NCBI RefSeq assembly: GCF_937616625.2
Contig: NC_065576.1
Span: 24,474,628-24,538,627 of the forward strand
Source: Mercurialis annua
Taxonomy: Eukaryota; Streptophyta; Magnoliopsida; Malpighiales; Euphorbiaceae
Reading direction: 5' to 3'
DNA length: 64,000 nucleotides
Below, one piece after another: positions 1-12,300 of this stretch. The notes below the pieces were generated by a model. The model had not been told where the DNA came from. It worked only from the letters and a program-made list of their open reading frames with translations, and searched no databases. Made by a program: the position numbers and the translations under genes. The first letter of the stretch is position 1; each line of letters opens with the position of its first letter.

Positions 1-913
1 TAAGAGATATAATAAGTATCTCGACTAAGTATTAGAACACGATCAAAGTTAAAAGATGTATTTAGAATAAGATCGTGATAACCTAAGGTTACAACTTAGG
101 ATTTCAGTACTAAGTTTACGTTTATGAATTAAACGTACAGGTAATTTGGATAAGTAATGGGCGTACCGACGAGCTACCAGGCCGACGAGCTGGAATAGCT
201 ACAAGATCGGACAATACATAGAACCTGCGTGATAGATTGGTAGCATTGCGGTAGATTGGATAGCAGTCACTGTGAGTACATTTTAATTACTCGTTAATAT
301 TCATAAAGTCGCGTATTTTCATATACGGACGACTATATGAATACTTATATGTTTAATTATATGTTTGAAAAAGTACATGTATGTATGTTTTGAAAATGAT
401 TACTTTCTGTACTGCGTTATTTTAAGAATAACATAAATAGATGAAATGAACATATATGTTTAACATACTGGGAAAGGGGTTAAGCAATATACAAGTATCG
501 AACCAAATATGCACGAGAAAAGTATAGTACATTCCCATATGTACTATTATTCATATGTTTACAAAGAAATATAGTACGTTCCCATACGTTCTTTTAATTA
601 TAACGAATACCATACGTGCGTGTGTTATAGATGTATGATTGTAGATTGCAATGTGCATGTCATGGTCCATAAAGGATCAATTTAACATAACAGAAAATAT
701 ATAATTAAATAATAAACGTAAAACGAGAATTTGTACGATGGTACAACTAAATATAAGAACTGAGATACAAGGTTGATCTCGGTAGAGGTATCCCGAGACC
801 TGTATCTACCCATTTTTGATAATAATCCTCGGGACTCATATAAAGATAAAATCAAGTATATATATATCGAGAATCAATATGAAACAAGAGCAATAATTAA
901 AATATGAGATAAG

Positions 914-1106
914 ACACATCGGTTGGCGTGGCTATCGATGTCAAGATGATTAATGACACATCGGTTGGCTTGGCTATCGATGTCAGATATGTAAAACACA
1001 TCGGTTGGCTTTGCTATCGATGTCAGATATGCGTAACACATCGGTTGGCTTTGCTATCGATGTCAGACAGATGAAACACATCGGTTGGCTTTGCTATCGA
1101 TGTCAG
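914..1106. repeat. 40-bp minisatellite, five copies
   Basis: Five copies of a conserved 31-bp core start at 914, 956, 996, 1036 and 1076 (periods 42, 40, 40, 40). Each core begins ACACATCGGTTGGC and ends CTATCGATGTCA. ACATCG near the start and CGATGT near the end are inverted complements, so each unit can form a small stem. The linkers between cores vary more than the cores. It sits inside the LTR-like sequence and resembles the subrepeats often seen in long plant LTRs. Confidence 0.9.
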
Positions 1107-1360
1107 AAAAATGAAGTTAGAGAAGCTTAATAAGAAGAATAAAGACAATCAAGACTATAACAGTAAACAAAACATGTCAAGCATGTACGCAGTATAAACG
1201 TACATGAGACATAAGAACGAGGCAAGGATATCAAGTACGTTTATAACATAAACGCTTAGTTTATGACACGTACATGGCCTCTGATAGTAGGAACGAACGA
1301 ACATACGAAGTATGTTTGGGAGTAAGATCGTGTGATGTATAATTCAAAAAGAATATTTTC

Positions 1361-1400
1361 TACATAAAGAGGTTTTTTAAACGTTTTCACTCTTTATGTA
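1361..1400. other. 11-bp perfect inverted repeat in the LTR-like region
   Basis: TACATAAAGAG (1361-1371) and CTCTTTATGTA (1390-1400) are exact reverse complements separated by 18 bases rich in T and A. It may be a transcript hairpin of the LTR. No function can be assigned. Confidence 0.5.
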
Positions 1401-1781
1401 ATATTACTTGTAATTATGTGTATTCACTTAGTTTTATACTGACCCCGTTGTTATTCCAATTTTTACAGGTTGAGTTAGGTACGATGTGGAGATCGAAGCT
1501 TCCGAAGTTTTTAATTCTCGGAAGTAGTACGAGTCATGAGACTAGGTTCTCATTCTAGCAAGTCCGCAGTAGTTTAGAATAGTCAGACTCTATTTGTGAA
1601 GCGCTTTAACTCTGATATGTATTTCAAACAGGGGTCGTGTATATTTTGATATTATTATGATATACGAGATATAATTTGATTTGCGAAAAATTAATATGTA
1701 TTTTCAGGCTTGCTACGGGTTTTGGAGCTACCACTCCCATTCCCTAGCGCCGGTCGCGGCTCAATAATTTGGATCGTGACA

Positions 1782-3027
1782 CATAAGAATGTTTAGGTTA
1801 TATTACGCACAGTGTGCATGACAAGTAACAATAGATTAGTATGTCGCATCTCAAGTCTCTTTAACGCGTCGTTCCGACTACTCAAGAATGGTTAGGTTAT
1901 ATTACGCAAAGTGTGCGAGGAAAGTAATGCTAGATTAGTATGTCGCCTCTCAAGTCTCTTTAACGTGTCATTCCGATTACCTAAGCATGGTTAGGTTATA
2001 TTACGCAAGGTGTGCGTAAAAGGTGACGCTAGATTAGAATGTCCCGTCTCAAGGCTCTTTTATGCGTCGTTCCGGTTTCCTAAGCATGGTCAGGTTATAT
2101 TATGCAAAGTGTGAGTGAAAAGTGAAACTAGATTAGTATGGGCGTCTCAAGTCTCTCTAACACGTCATTCCGATTTCCTAAGCATGGTTACGTTATATTA
2201 CGCAAAGTGTGCGTACAAAGTGACGCTCGATTAATATGGCGCGTCTAAAGTCTTTTTAACGCGTCTTTTTGATTACCATGCTTATATCGCGTCAGAAGTC
2301 TCTCTAACACATCGTTCCGATTACCTAAGCAAAGTTAGGTTATATTACCCAAAGTGTGCGTGAAAAATGACAATAGATTAGTATGTCGCTTCTCAAGTCC
2401 ATTTAACGCATCGTTCCGATTACTTAAGCATGGTTAGGTAATATTACGCAATGCGTGCGTGAAAAATGACAATAGTATGTCACGTCTTAGGTCAATCTAA
2501 CTCGTTGTTCCAATTACCTAAGCATGGTTAGGTTATATTATGCAATGTGTACGTGAAAATTGACACTAGATTCGTATATCGCGTCTCAAGTCTCTTTAAC
2601 TCGTCGTTTTGATTACCATGCTTATGTCGCGTCTTAAGTCTCTCTAACGGGTCGTTCCGATTACCTAAGAATGGTTAGGTTATATTACGTAAAGCGTGCG
2701 TGAAAAGTAACAATAAATTAATATGTCTCGTCTCAAGTCTCTTTAACGTGTCGTTCCGATTACCCAAGAATGGTTAGGTTATATTGCACAAAGCGTGTGT
2801 CAAAAGTGACGCTAGATTATTATGCCGGGTCTCAAGACTCTTTAACGCATCGTTCCGATTACCTAAGCAAGGTTAGGTTATATTACGCAAAGTGTGCATA
2901 AAAAGTGACGCTAGATTAGTATGGTGTGTCTCAAGTCTCTTTAACACGTCGTTTCGACTACCATGCTTATGTCGCGTCACAAGTCTCTTTATCGCGTTGT
3001 TCCGATTACCTAAGCATGGTTAGGTTA
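1782..3027 (+). repeat. 99-bp satellite array, part left of the MITE
   Basis: Head-to-tail monomers of about 99 bp. In the chosen phase each begins GATTACCTAAGCATGGTTAG, continues with GTTATATTACGCAAAGTGTG, then CGTGAAAAGTGACGCTAGAT, TAGTATGTCGCGTCTCAAG, and ends TCTCTTTAACGCGTCGTTCC. Some units are only 48 bp: GATTACC is joined directly to ATGCTTATGTCGCGTCAC, losing 51 bp. The first units (from 1782) closely match those from about 13136 and more loosely those from about 25950. The short reading frames here are not genes. Confidence 0.97.
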
Positions 3028-3029
3028 TA

Positions 3030-3302
3030 CTCCCTCCGTCCCAATAGAGTTGTCCATTTTGAGAATTTTTTTTGTCCCAAAACTCTTGTCCACTTTCAAA
3101 AAGTAACTAATTTTACACTTAATTTTCCTACATTACCCCTATTTAAAGTCCACTAATAAAACTAAATTGTAAGTGGACCCTACATTAAATAGGAGTATGA
3201 CAAGAAAAGTAAGGAAAATTTTACAAAAACTATAAATAATGATTGCTTTTCTTAAACTATGTGATAAAGGCAAAGTGGACAAGTCTATTGGGACGGAGGG
3301 AG
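3030..3302. mobile_element. Stowaway-type MITE (Tc1/mariner-like, non-autonomous), 273 bp
   Basis: Terminal inverted repeats start CTCCCTCCGTCCCAATAGA and end with the complement (TCTATTGGGACGGAGGGAG), the signature of plant Stowaway MITEs. The element is flanked by the dinucleotide TA on both sides (3028-3029 and 3303-3304). Removing it with one TA restores the satellite reading GTTATATTACGC exactly. The interior is AT-rich and has no transposase. Two short reading frames that cross it are fortuitous. A mariner-type transposase elsewhere in the genome would have moved it. Confidence 0.95.
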
Positions 3303-6300
3303 TATTACGCAAAGTGTGCATAAAAAATGACAATAGATTAGTATTTCGCATCTCAAGTCTATTTACGCGTCGTTCCGATTACTTAATAATGGTTAGGTTG
3401 TGCGTGAAAAAGATAATAGATTAGAATGTGGAGTCTTTAGTCTATCTAACGCGTTGCTCTGATTACCTGAGCCTTGTTAGGTTATTTTACGCAAGGTGTG
3501 CGTGAAAAGTGACGCTAGATTAGTAGTCGTGTCTCAAGTCCCTTTAACGCATCATTTCTATTACCATGCTTAGGTGTCGCGTCACGCGTCTCTCTAATGC
3601 GTCGTTCCGATTACCTAAGCAGGGTTAGGCTATATTACGCGAAGTGTGGGTTAAAAGTGACGCTAGAATAGTATGTCAAATCTCAAGTCTCTTTAACTCG
3701 TCGTTTGATTATCTAAGCATGGTTAGGTTATATTACGCAAAGTGTGTGTAAAAAGTGACGCTAGATTAGTATGATTCGTCTCAAGTCTCTTTAAAGCGTC
3801 GTTTCGATTACCATGCTTATCTCGCGTCACAAGTCTCTTTAACGCGTTGTTCCGATTACCTATGCATGGTTAGCTTATATTACGCAAAGTTTGCGTGAAA
3901 AGTGACGTTAAATCAGTATGTCGCGTCTAAAGTCTCTCTAACGCGTCGTTTCAATTTCCTAGGCATGGTTAGGTTATATTACGTAAAATGTGCGTGAGAA
4001 GTGACACTAGAGTAGTATGTCGTGTCTCAAGTCTCTCTAACGCGCCGTTCCGATTTAGCATGGTTAGGTTATATTACGCAAAGTGTGCGTAAAAAGTGAC
4101 GCTAGATTAATATGGCGCGTCTCAAGTTTTTTTAACGCGTCGTTTCGATTACCATGCTTATGTCGCATCACAAGTCTCTCCAACGCGTCGTTCCGATTAC
4201 CAAAGTGTGCGTGAAAAATGACAATAGATTAGTATGTCACGATTCAAGTCCATTTAACGAGTCGTTCCAATTAGTTAAGCATGGTTAGGTTAAATTACGC
4301 AAAGTGTGGGTGAAAAATGACAATAGATTAGTATGTCACGACTTAAGTCTATCTAACTCGTCGTTCCGATTACCTTAGCATGGTTAGCTTATATTATGCA
4401 ATGTGTACGTGAAAAGTGATGCTAGATTAGTATGTCACGTCTCAAGTCTTTTTAACGCGTTGTTTTAATTACCATGCTTATGTCTTGTCACAAGTCTCTC
4501 TAATGGGTCGTTCCGATTACCTAAGAATGGTTAGGTTATATTACGCAGAGTGTGCGTGAAAATTAACAATTGATTGATATGTCGCGTCTCAAGTCTCTTT
4601 AACGCATCGTTCCGTTTATCCAAGCATGCTTATGTTATATTACGCAAGGTGTGCGTGAAAGGTGACGCTATATTAGAATGTCCCGTCTCAAGGCTATTTA
4701 ATGCGTCGTTCCGATTACATAAGAATGGTTGTTATATTATGCAAAGTTAACGTGAAAAGTAATGCTAGATTAGTATGTCGCGTCTCAACTGTCTTTAACG
4801 CGTCGTTTCGATTACCATGCTTATGTCGCGTCACAAGACTCTCTAACGCGTCGTTCCGATTAACTTAAGCATGGTTAGGTTATAGTACGTAAAGTGTGCG
4901 TGAAAAGTAACAATAGATTAGTATGTCACGTCTCAAGTCTCTTTAACGTGTCGTTACGATTACCTAAGCATGGTTAGGTTATATTACGCAAAATGTGCGT
5001 GAAAAGTGACTAGATTACTATGTCGCATCTCAAGTCTATTTATCGCGTCGTTCTGATTACCTAAGCATGGTTAGGTTATATTCCGCAAAGCGTGCGTGAA
5101 AAGTGATGCTAGATTAGTATGTCGCGTCTCAAATCTCTTAAAAACACCGTTCCGATTACCTAAGCATGGTTAGGTTATTTACGCAAAGCGTGTGTCAAAA
5201 GTGACGCTAGATTAGTATGTCGGGTCTCAAGTCTGTTTAACGCGTCATTCCGATTACCTAAGCATGGTTAAGTTAGATTAAGCAAAGTGTGCGTGAAAAG
5301 GGACACTAGATTAGTATGTCGCGTCTCAAGTCTCTTTTACGCGTCGTTCCGATTACCGAAGCATGGTTAGGTTATATTACGCAAAGTTTGCGTAAAAAGT
5401 GATGCTAGATTAGTATGGCGCGTCTCAAGTCTCTTTAACTCATTCTTTCGATTACCATGCTTATGTCGCGTCACAAGTCTCTCTAACGCGTTGTTCCGAA
5501 GCATGCTTAGGTTATATTACGCAAAGTGTGCGTAAAAAATGACAATAGATTAGTATGTCGTGTCTCAAGTCTATTTAACGCATCGTTCCGAATACCTAAG
5601 CATGGTTAGGTTATATTACGCAAAGTGTGCGTGATAAATGACAATAGATTAGTATGTTGTGTCTTAAGTCTATCTAACGCGTTGTTCTGATTACCTATGC
5701 ATGGTTAGATTATATTACGCAAGGTGTGCGTGAAAGAGACGCTAGATTAATATGTCGCGTCTCAAGGCTCTTTAATGCGTCGTTCCGATAACCTAAGCAT
5801 GGTTAAGTTATATTATGCAAAGTTTGCGTAACAAGTGACGCTAGATTAGTATGTTGTGTCATAAGTCTCTTAAACGCATCGTTTCGATTACCATGCTTAG
5901 GTCGCGTCACACGTCTCTCTAAGGCGTCTTTCCGATTACCTAAGCATGGTTAGGTTCAATTGCCTAAAGTGTGCATGAAAAGTGACGCTAGATTAGTATG
6001 TCCAGTCTCAATTATCATTAACGCTTCGTTTTGATTATCTAAGCATGGTTAGGTTGTAATACACAAAGTGTGCGTAAAAAGTGACGCTAGATTAGTATGA
6101 TTGGTCTCAAGTCTCTTTAATCTGTCGTTTCGATTACCATGCTTATCTCGCGTCATAAGTCTCTTTAACGAGTTGTTCCGATTACATAATCATGGTTAGG
6201 TTATATTACGCTAAGTGTGTGTGAAAAGTGACGTTAGATCAGTATGTCGCGTCTCAAGTCTTTCTAACACGTCGTCTCAATTTCCTAATCATGGTTAGGT

Positions 6301-9300
6301 TATATTACGTAAAATGTGCATGAAAAGTGACGCTAGATTAGTATGGCGTGTCTCAAGTCTCTTTAACGCGTCGTTTTGATTACCTAAGCATGGTTAGGTT
6401 ATATTACACAAATGTGCGTAAAAAGTGACGCTAGATTAGTATGGCGCGTCTCAAGTTTCTTTAACGCGTCGTTTCGATTACCATGCTTATGTCGCGTCAC
6501 AAGTCTCTTTAACACGTTGTTCCGATTATCAAAGCATGGTTAGGTTATATTACGCAAAGTGTGCGTAAAAATAACAATTGATTAGTATGTCACGTCTCAA
6601 GTCTATTTACGCGTTGTTCCGATTAGCTAAGCGTGGTTAGGTTATATAACGCAGAGTGTGTTTTAAAAGTGTTGCTAGTTTAGTATGTCGCGTCTCAAGT
6701 ATCTTTGACGCATCGTTCCGATTACCTAAGCATGGTTAGGTTATATTACGCAAAGGGTGCCTTAAAAGTGACACTAGATTAGTATGTCAACTCACAAGTC
6801 TCTTTGACGTCATTCTTATTACCTAACAATGGTTAGGTTATTTTATGTAAAATGTGCGTGAAAAGCGACGCTATATAAGTATATCGCATCACAAGTCTCT
6901 TTAACGCGTCGTTCCGATTATCTAAGCACGGTTAGGTTATATTATGCTAAGTGTGCGTTAAAAGTGAATAGATTAATATGTCGCGATACAAGTTTCTTTA
7001 ACGCATCGTTCTGATTACCTAACAATGGTTTGGTTATATTACGCAGTGTGCGTGAAAAGTGACGCTATATAAGTATGTCTCGTCACAAGTCTCTTTAACT
7101 CGTCGTTCCGATTACCTAAGCATGTTTAGGTTATATTAAGCAAAGTGTGCGTGAAAAGTGACGCCATATAAGTAAGTCGCGTAACAACTCTCTTTACCGC
7201 GTCGTTCCGATTACCTAAGCATGGTCAGGTTACATTATGCAAAGTGTGCGTTAAAAGTGACGCTAGATTAGTATATCGCGTCACAAGTGTCTTTAACGCT
7301 TTTGCCGATTACCTATGCATGGTTAGGTTATATTATGCAAAGTGTGCGTGAAAAGGGACGCTATATAAGTATGTCGCTTTAGAAGTCTCTTCAACGCGTC
7401 GTTCCAATTACCTATGCATGGATAGTTTATATTACGCAAGTGTGCGTTAAAAGTAACGCTATATAAGTATGTTGCGTCTTAAGTCTCTTTAACGCGTCGT
7501 TCCCATTACCTAAGCATGGTTCGATTATGTTACGCAAAATGTGCGTTAAAAGTGACGCTAAATTAGTATGTCGCGTCTAAAGTCTCTTTAACGCGTCCTT
7601 CCGATTACCTAAGCATGGCTAGGCTATATTACGCTAAGTGCATTAATTTTGATGCTAGATACAAGTCTCTTTAACGCGTCGTTACGATTACCTAAGCATG
7701 GTTAGGTTATATTACGCAAAGTGTGCGGTAAATAAGTATGTCGCATCACAAGTCTCTTTAATGCGATGTTCCGATTAGCTATGCATGGCTAGGTTATATT
7801 ACGCAAAGTGTGCGTAAAAAGTGAATTTAGATTACTATGTCCCGTCACAAATCTATTCAACGCGTCGTTCCAATTACCTAGGTATGGTTAGGTTACATAA
7901 CGCAAAGTGAGAGTTAATAGTGACAGTAGGTTAGTAGTATGTCGCGTCTCAAATCTCTTTTACGTGTCATTCCAATTTCCTAAGCGTGGTTAGGTTATAT
8001 TACGCAATGTGTGCGTGAAAAGTGATGCTAGATTAGTAGTATATCGCATCTCAAGTCTCTTTAACGCGTCGTTCCGATTACCTAAGCGTGGTTAGGTTAT
8101 GTGACCCAAAGTGTGCGTTTAAAGTGACGCTAGATTAGTATGTCGCGTCACAAGTCCTTTTTACGCGTCGTTCCGACCTAACAATGGTTAGGTTATGTTA
8201 CGTAAACTGTGCGTGAGAAGTGACGCTATATAAGAATGTCGCATCACAAGTCTTTTTAACACGTCGTTCCGATTACCTAAGCATGGTTAGGTTATATTAC
8301 GGAAAGTGTGCGTTATAAGTGACGCTATATTAGTATGGCGCGTCTCAAGTCTCGTTAACGCGTCGTTCCGATTGCCTAAACTTGTGTTTTAAAAGTGTCG
8401 CTAGATTAGTATGTCGCGTCTCAAGTCTCTTTGTCGCATCGTTCCGATTATCTAAGCATGGTTAGGTTATATTACGCGAAGGGTGCATGAAAAGTGACGC
8501 AATAAAAGTATATCGCGTCACAAGTCTCTTTAATGCTTCGTTCCAATTACCTATGCATGGTTAGGTTATATTACACAAAGTGTGCGTTAAAAGTGACGCT
8601 ATATAAGTATGTTGTGTCTTAAGTCTCTTTAACACTTCGTTGCGATTACCTAAGTATAATTCGGTTATATTACGCAAAGTGTGCGTTAAAAGTGACGCTA
8701 GATTAGTATGTCGCGTCTCAAGTCTTTTTAACGCGTCGTTCCGATTACCTAAGCATGGTTAGGTTATATTACGCTAAGTGTGCGTTAAATGTGACGCTAG
8801 ATACAAGTCTCTTTAACGCGTCGTTCCGATTACCTAAGCATGGTTAGGTTGTATTACGCAAAGTGTGCCTGAAAAGTGATGCTAAATAAGTATGTCGCGC
8901 ACAAGTCTCTTTAACACGTCTTTCTGAATACCAAAGTATGGTTAGGCTATATTACGCAAAGTGTGCGTTAAAATTGACGCTCGATTTTTCTGTCGCATCA
9001 CAAGTCTCTTTAACGCACCGTTCCGATTAGCTATGCATGGTTAGGTTATATTACGCAAAGTGTGCGTGAAAAGTGACTCTATATTATTATGTCCCATCAC
9101 AAGTCTATTCAACGAGTTGTTCCGATTACCTAGGAATGGTTAGGTTATATAACGCAAAGTGTGCATTAAAACTGACGCTAGTTTAGTAGTATGTTGCGTC
9201 TGAAATCTCTTTAACGTGTCATTCTGATTTCCTTAGCGTGGTTAGGTTATATTACGCAAAGTGTGGGTGAAAAATGATGCTAGATTAGTAGTATGTCGCG

Positions 9301-12300
9301 TCTCAAGTCTCTTTAACGCGTCGTTCCGATTACGTAAGCGTGGTTAGGTTATATGATGCAAAGTGTACATTAAAAGTGACACTAGATTAGTATGTCGTGT
9401 CACAAGTCTTTTTAACGCATCGTTCTGACCTAACAATGGTTAGGTTATATTACATAAAGTGTGTGTGAAAAGTGACGCTAGATAAGTATGTCACATCACA
9501 AGTCTTTTTAACACGTCGTTCCGATTACCTAAGCATGGTTAGGTTATATTACGCAAAGTATGCGTTATAAGTGACGCTAGATTAGTAGGTCGCGTCTCAA
9601 GTCTCTTTGTTGCATCATTCCGATTACCTAAGCATGGTTAGGTTATTTTACGCGAAGGGTGCGTTGAAAGTGTCACTAGATTAGTATATCGGGTGACAAG
9701 TCTCTTTAACACGTCGTTCTGATTACCTAACAGTGGTTGGGTTATTTTGCGTAAAGTGTGCGTGAAAAGTAACGCTATATAAGTATGTCGCATCACAAGT
9801 CTCTTTAACGCTTCGTTTCGATTATCTAAGCATGGTTAGGTTATATTACGCTAAGTGTGCATTAAAAATGATGCTAGATTAATATGTTGCGATACAAGTC
9901 TCTTCAACGCGTCGTTTTGATTAACTAACAATGGTTTGGTTATATTACGCAAAGTTTGCGTGAAAATTGACGATATATAAGTATGTCGCGTCACAAGTCT
10001 CTTTAACGCGTTGTTCCGATTACCTAAGCATAGTTAGGTTATATTACGCAAAGTGTGCGTGAAAAGTAACGCTATATAAGTATGTCACGACACAAGTCCC
10101 TTTAACGCGTCGTTCCGATTACCAATGCATGGTTAGGTTATATTACGCAAAGTGTGAGTTAAAAGTGAGGCTATATTAGTATGTCGAGTCACAACTCTCA
10201 TTAACGCGTCGGCCGATTTCCTATGCATGGGTAGGCTATATTATGAAAAGTGAGCGTGAAAAGGGACGCTATATAAGTATGTCGCGTCACAAGTCTCTTT
10301 AAGGTGTCGTTCCATTTACCTATGCATTGTTAGGTTATATTACACAAAGTGTGCGCTAAAAGTGACGCTATATAAGTATGTCGCAGCATAAGTCTCTTTA
10401 ACGCATCGTTTCTATTACCTACGCATGGTCAGTTATATTACGCAAAGTGTGTGTTAAAAGTGATGTTATGGTTTGGTTATATTACGCTAAGTTTGCGTGA
10501 AAAGGGACGCTATATAATGTCGCGTCACAAGTCTCTTTATCGCGTTGTTCCGATTACCTAAGCATGGTTACGTTATATTACGCAAAGTGTGCGTGAAAAG
10601 TGACGCTATATAAGTATGTCGCGACACAAGTCTCTTTAACGCGTCGTTCCGATTACCAAAGCATGGTTAGGTTATATTACGCAAAGTGTGCATTAAAAGT
10701 GAGGCTAGATTAGAATGTCGCGTCACAAGTCTCATTAACGCGTCGGCCGATTACCTATGCATGGTTAGGTTATATTATGTAAAGTGAGCGTGAAAAGGGA
10801 CGCTATATAAGTATGTCACGTCACAAGTCTCTTTAAGGCGGCGTTCCAATTACCTATGCATTGTTAGGTTATATTACGCAAAGTGTGCGTTAAAAGTGAC
10901 GCTATATAAGTATGTCGCATCTTAAATCTCTTTAACGCGTTGTTTCGATTACCTAAGCATGGTTCGGTTATATTATGCAAAGTGTGCGTTAAAAGTGATG
11001 CTAGATTAGTTTGTCGAGTCTCAAGTCTCTTTAACGGGTTGTTCTGATTACCTAAGCATGGTAAGGTTATATTACGCTAAGTGTGCGCTAAAAGTTACGC
11101 TAGATTATAATGTCGCGTCACAAGTCTCTTTAATGCGTCGTTCCGATCACCTATGCATGGTTAGATTATATAACGCAAAGTGTGCGTTAAAAGTGACGCT
11201 AAATTAGTAGTATGTCGCGTCACAAGTCTCTTTAACGCGTCGTTTTGATTACCTAAGCATGGTTAGGTTATATTACGCAAAGTGTGCGTGAAAAGTGATG
11301 CTAGATTAGTATGTCGCTTCTCAAGTCTCTTCTCAAGTATCTTTAACACGTCGTTCCGATTACCTAAGCATGGTTAGGTTATATTACGCAAAGTGTGCGT
11401 TAAAGAGTGACGCTAGATTAGTATGTCTTGTCACAAGTCTCTTTTATGCGTCGTTCTAATTACCTAACAATGGTTATGTTATCTTACGTAAAGTGTGCGT
11501 GAAAAGTGACGCTATATAAGTAAGTCGCGTCACAAGTCTCTTTAACGCGTCGTTCCGATTACCTAAGCATGGTTATGTTATAATACGCACAGTGCGCATT
11601 AAAGTGACACTAGATTAGTATGTTGCGTCTCAAGTTTATTTAACGCGTCGTTTCGATTACCATGCTTATCTCGCGTCACAAGTCACTCTAACCCGTCGTT
11701 CCGGTTACGTAAGCATGGTTAGGTTATAGTACGCAAAGTGTGCGTGACGGGATCAATAGATTAGTATGTAGCGTCTCAAATCTCTTTAACGCATCGTTCC
11801 GATTACCTAAGCTTGGCTAGGTTATATTACGCGAAGAGTGCGTGAAAAGTGACGCTATATAAGTATGTCGTGTCACAAGACTCTTTAACGCGTCTTTCTG
11901 ATTACCTAAGCATGGCTAGGTTATATTATGCAAAGTGTGCGTTAAAAGTGAGGCTAGATTAGTATGTCGCGTCACAAGTCTCTTTAACGCGTCGTTCCGA
12001 TTACTATGAATGGTTAGGTTATATTATGCAAAGTGTGCGTGAAAAGGGACGCTATATAGTTATGTCGTGTCACAAGTCTATTTAACGCGTCGTTCCAATT
12101 ACCTATGCATAGTTAGGTTATATTACGAAAAGTGTGCGTTATATATCGCGTCTCAATTTTCTTTAACGCGTCGTTCCAATTACCTAAGCATGGTTAGGTT
12201 ATATTACGAGAGGTGTGCTTGAAAAGTGATGCAATTTAAGTATGTCGCATCACAAGTCTTTGTAACGCGTCGTTCCGATTACCTAAGCATGGTTAGGTTA

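Larger units (their letters stand above)
1..1781 (-). mobile_element. Probable LTR of a Ty3/gypsy-like retrotransposon, cut by the window edge
   Basis: Unique AT-rich sequence without coding potential, ending abruptly where the satellite begins. On the minus strand the edge at 1781 reads TGTCACGATCC, a plausible LTR start (TG), similar to many plant gypsy LTR ends as I remember them. A GC-richer stretch around 1720-1765 follows. No PBS or polypurine tract is seen inside, so the whole stretch may be the interior of one long LTR. It holds a minisatellite (914-1106) and a hairpin (1361-1400). The satellite side resumes at a monomer position matching the copy near 13136, as expected for an insertion. 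The second LTR and any target duplication lie outside the window, so the class is inferred. Confidence 0.45.

Noticed and set aside
1..1781. A host gene or promoter at the left end
   Set aside because: No open frame of note, subrepeats and a TG-type edge against satellite favour an LTR.
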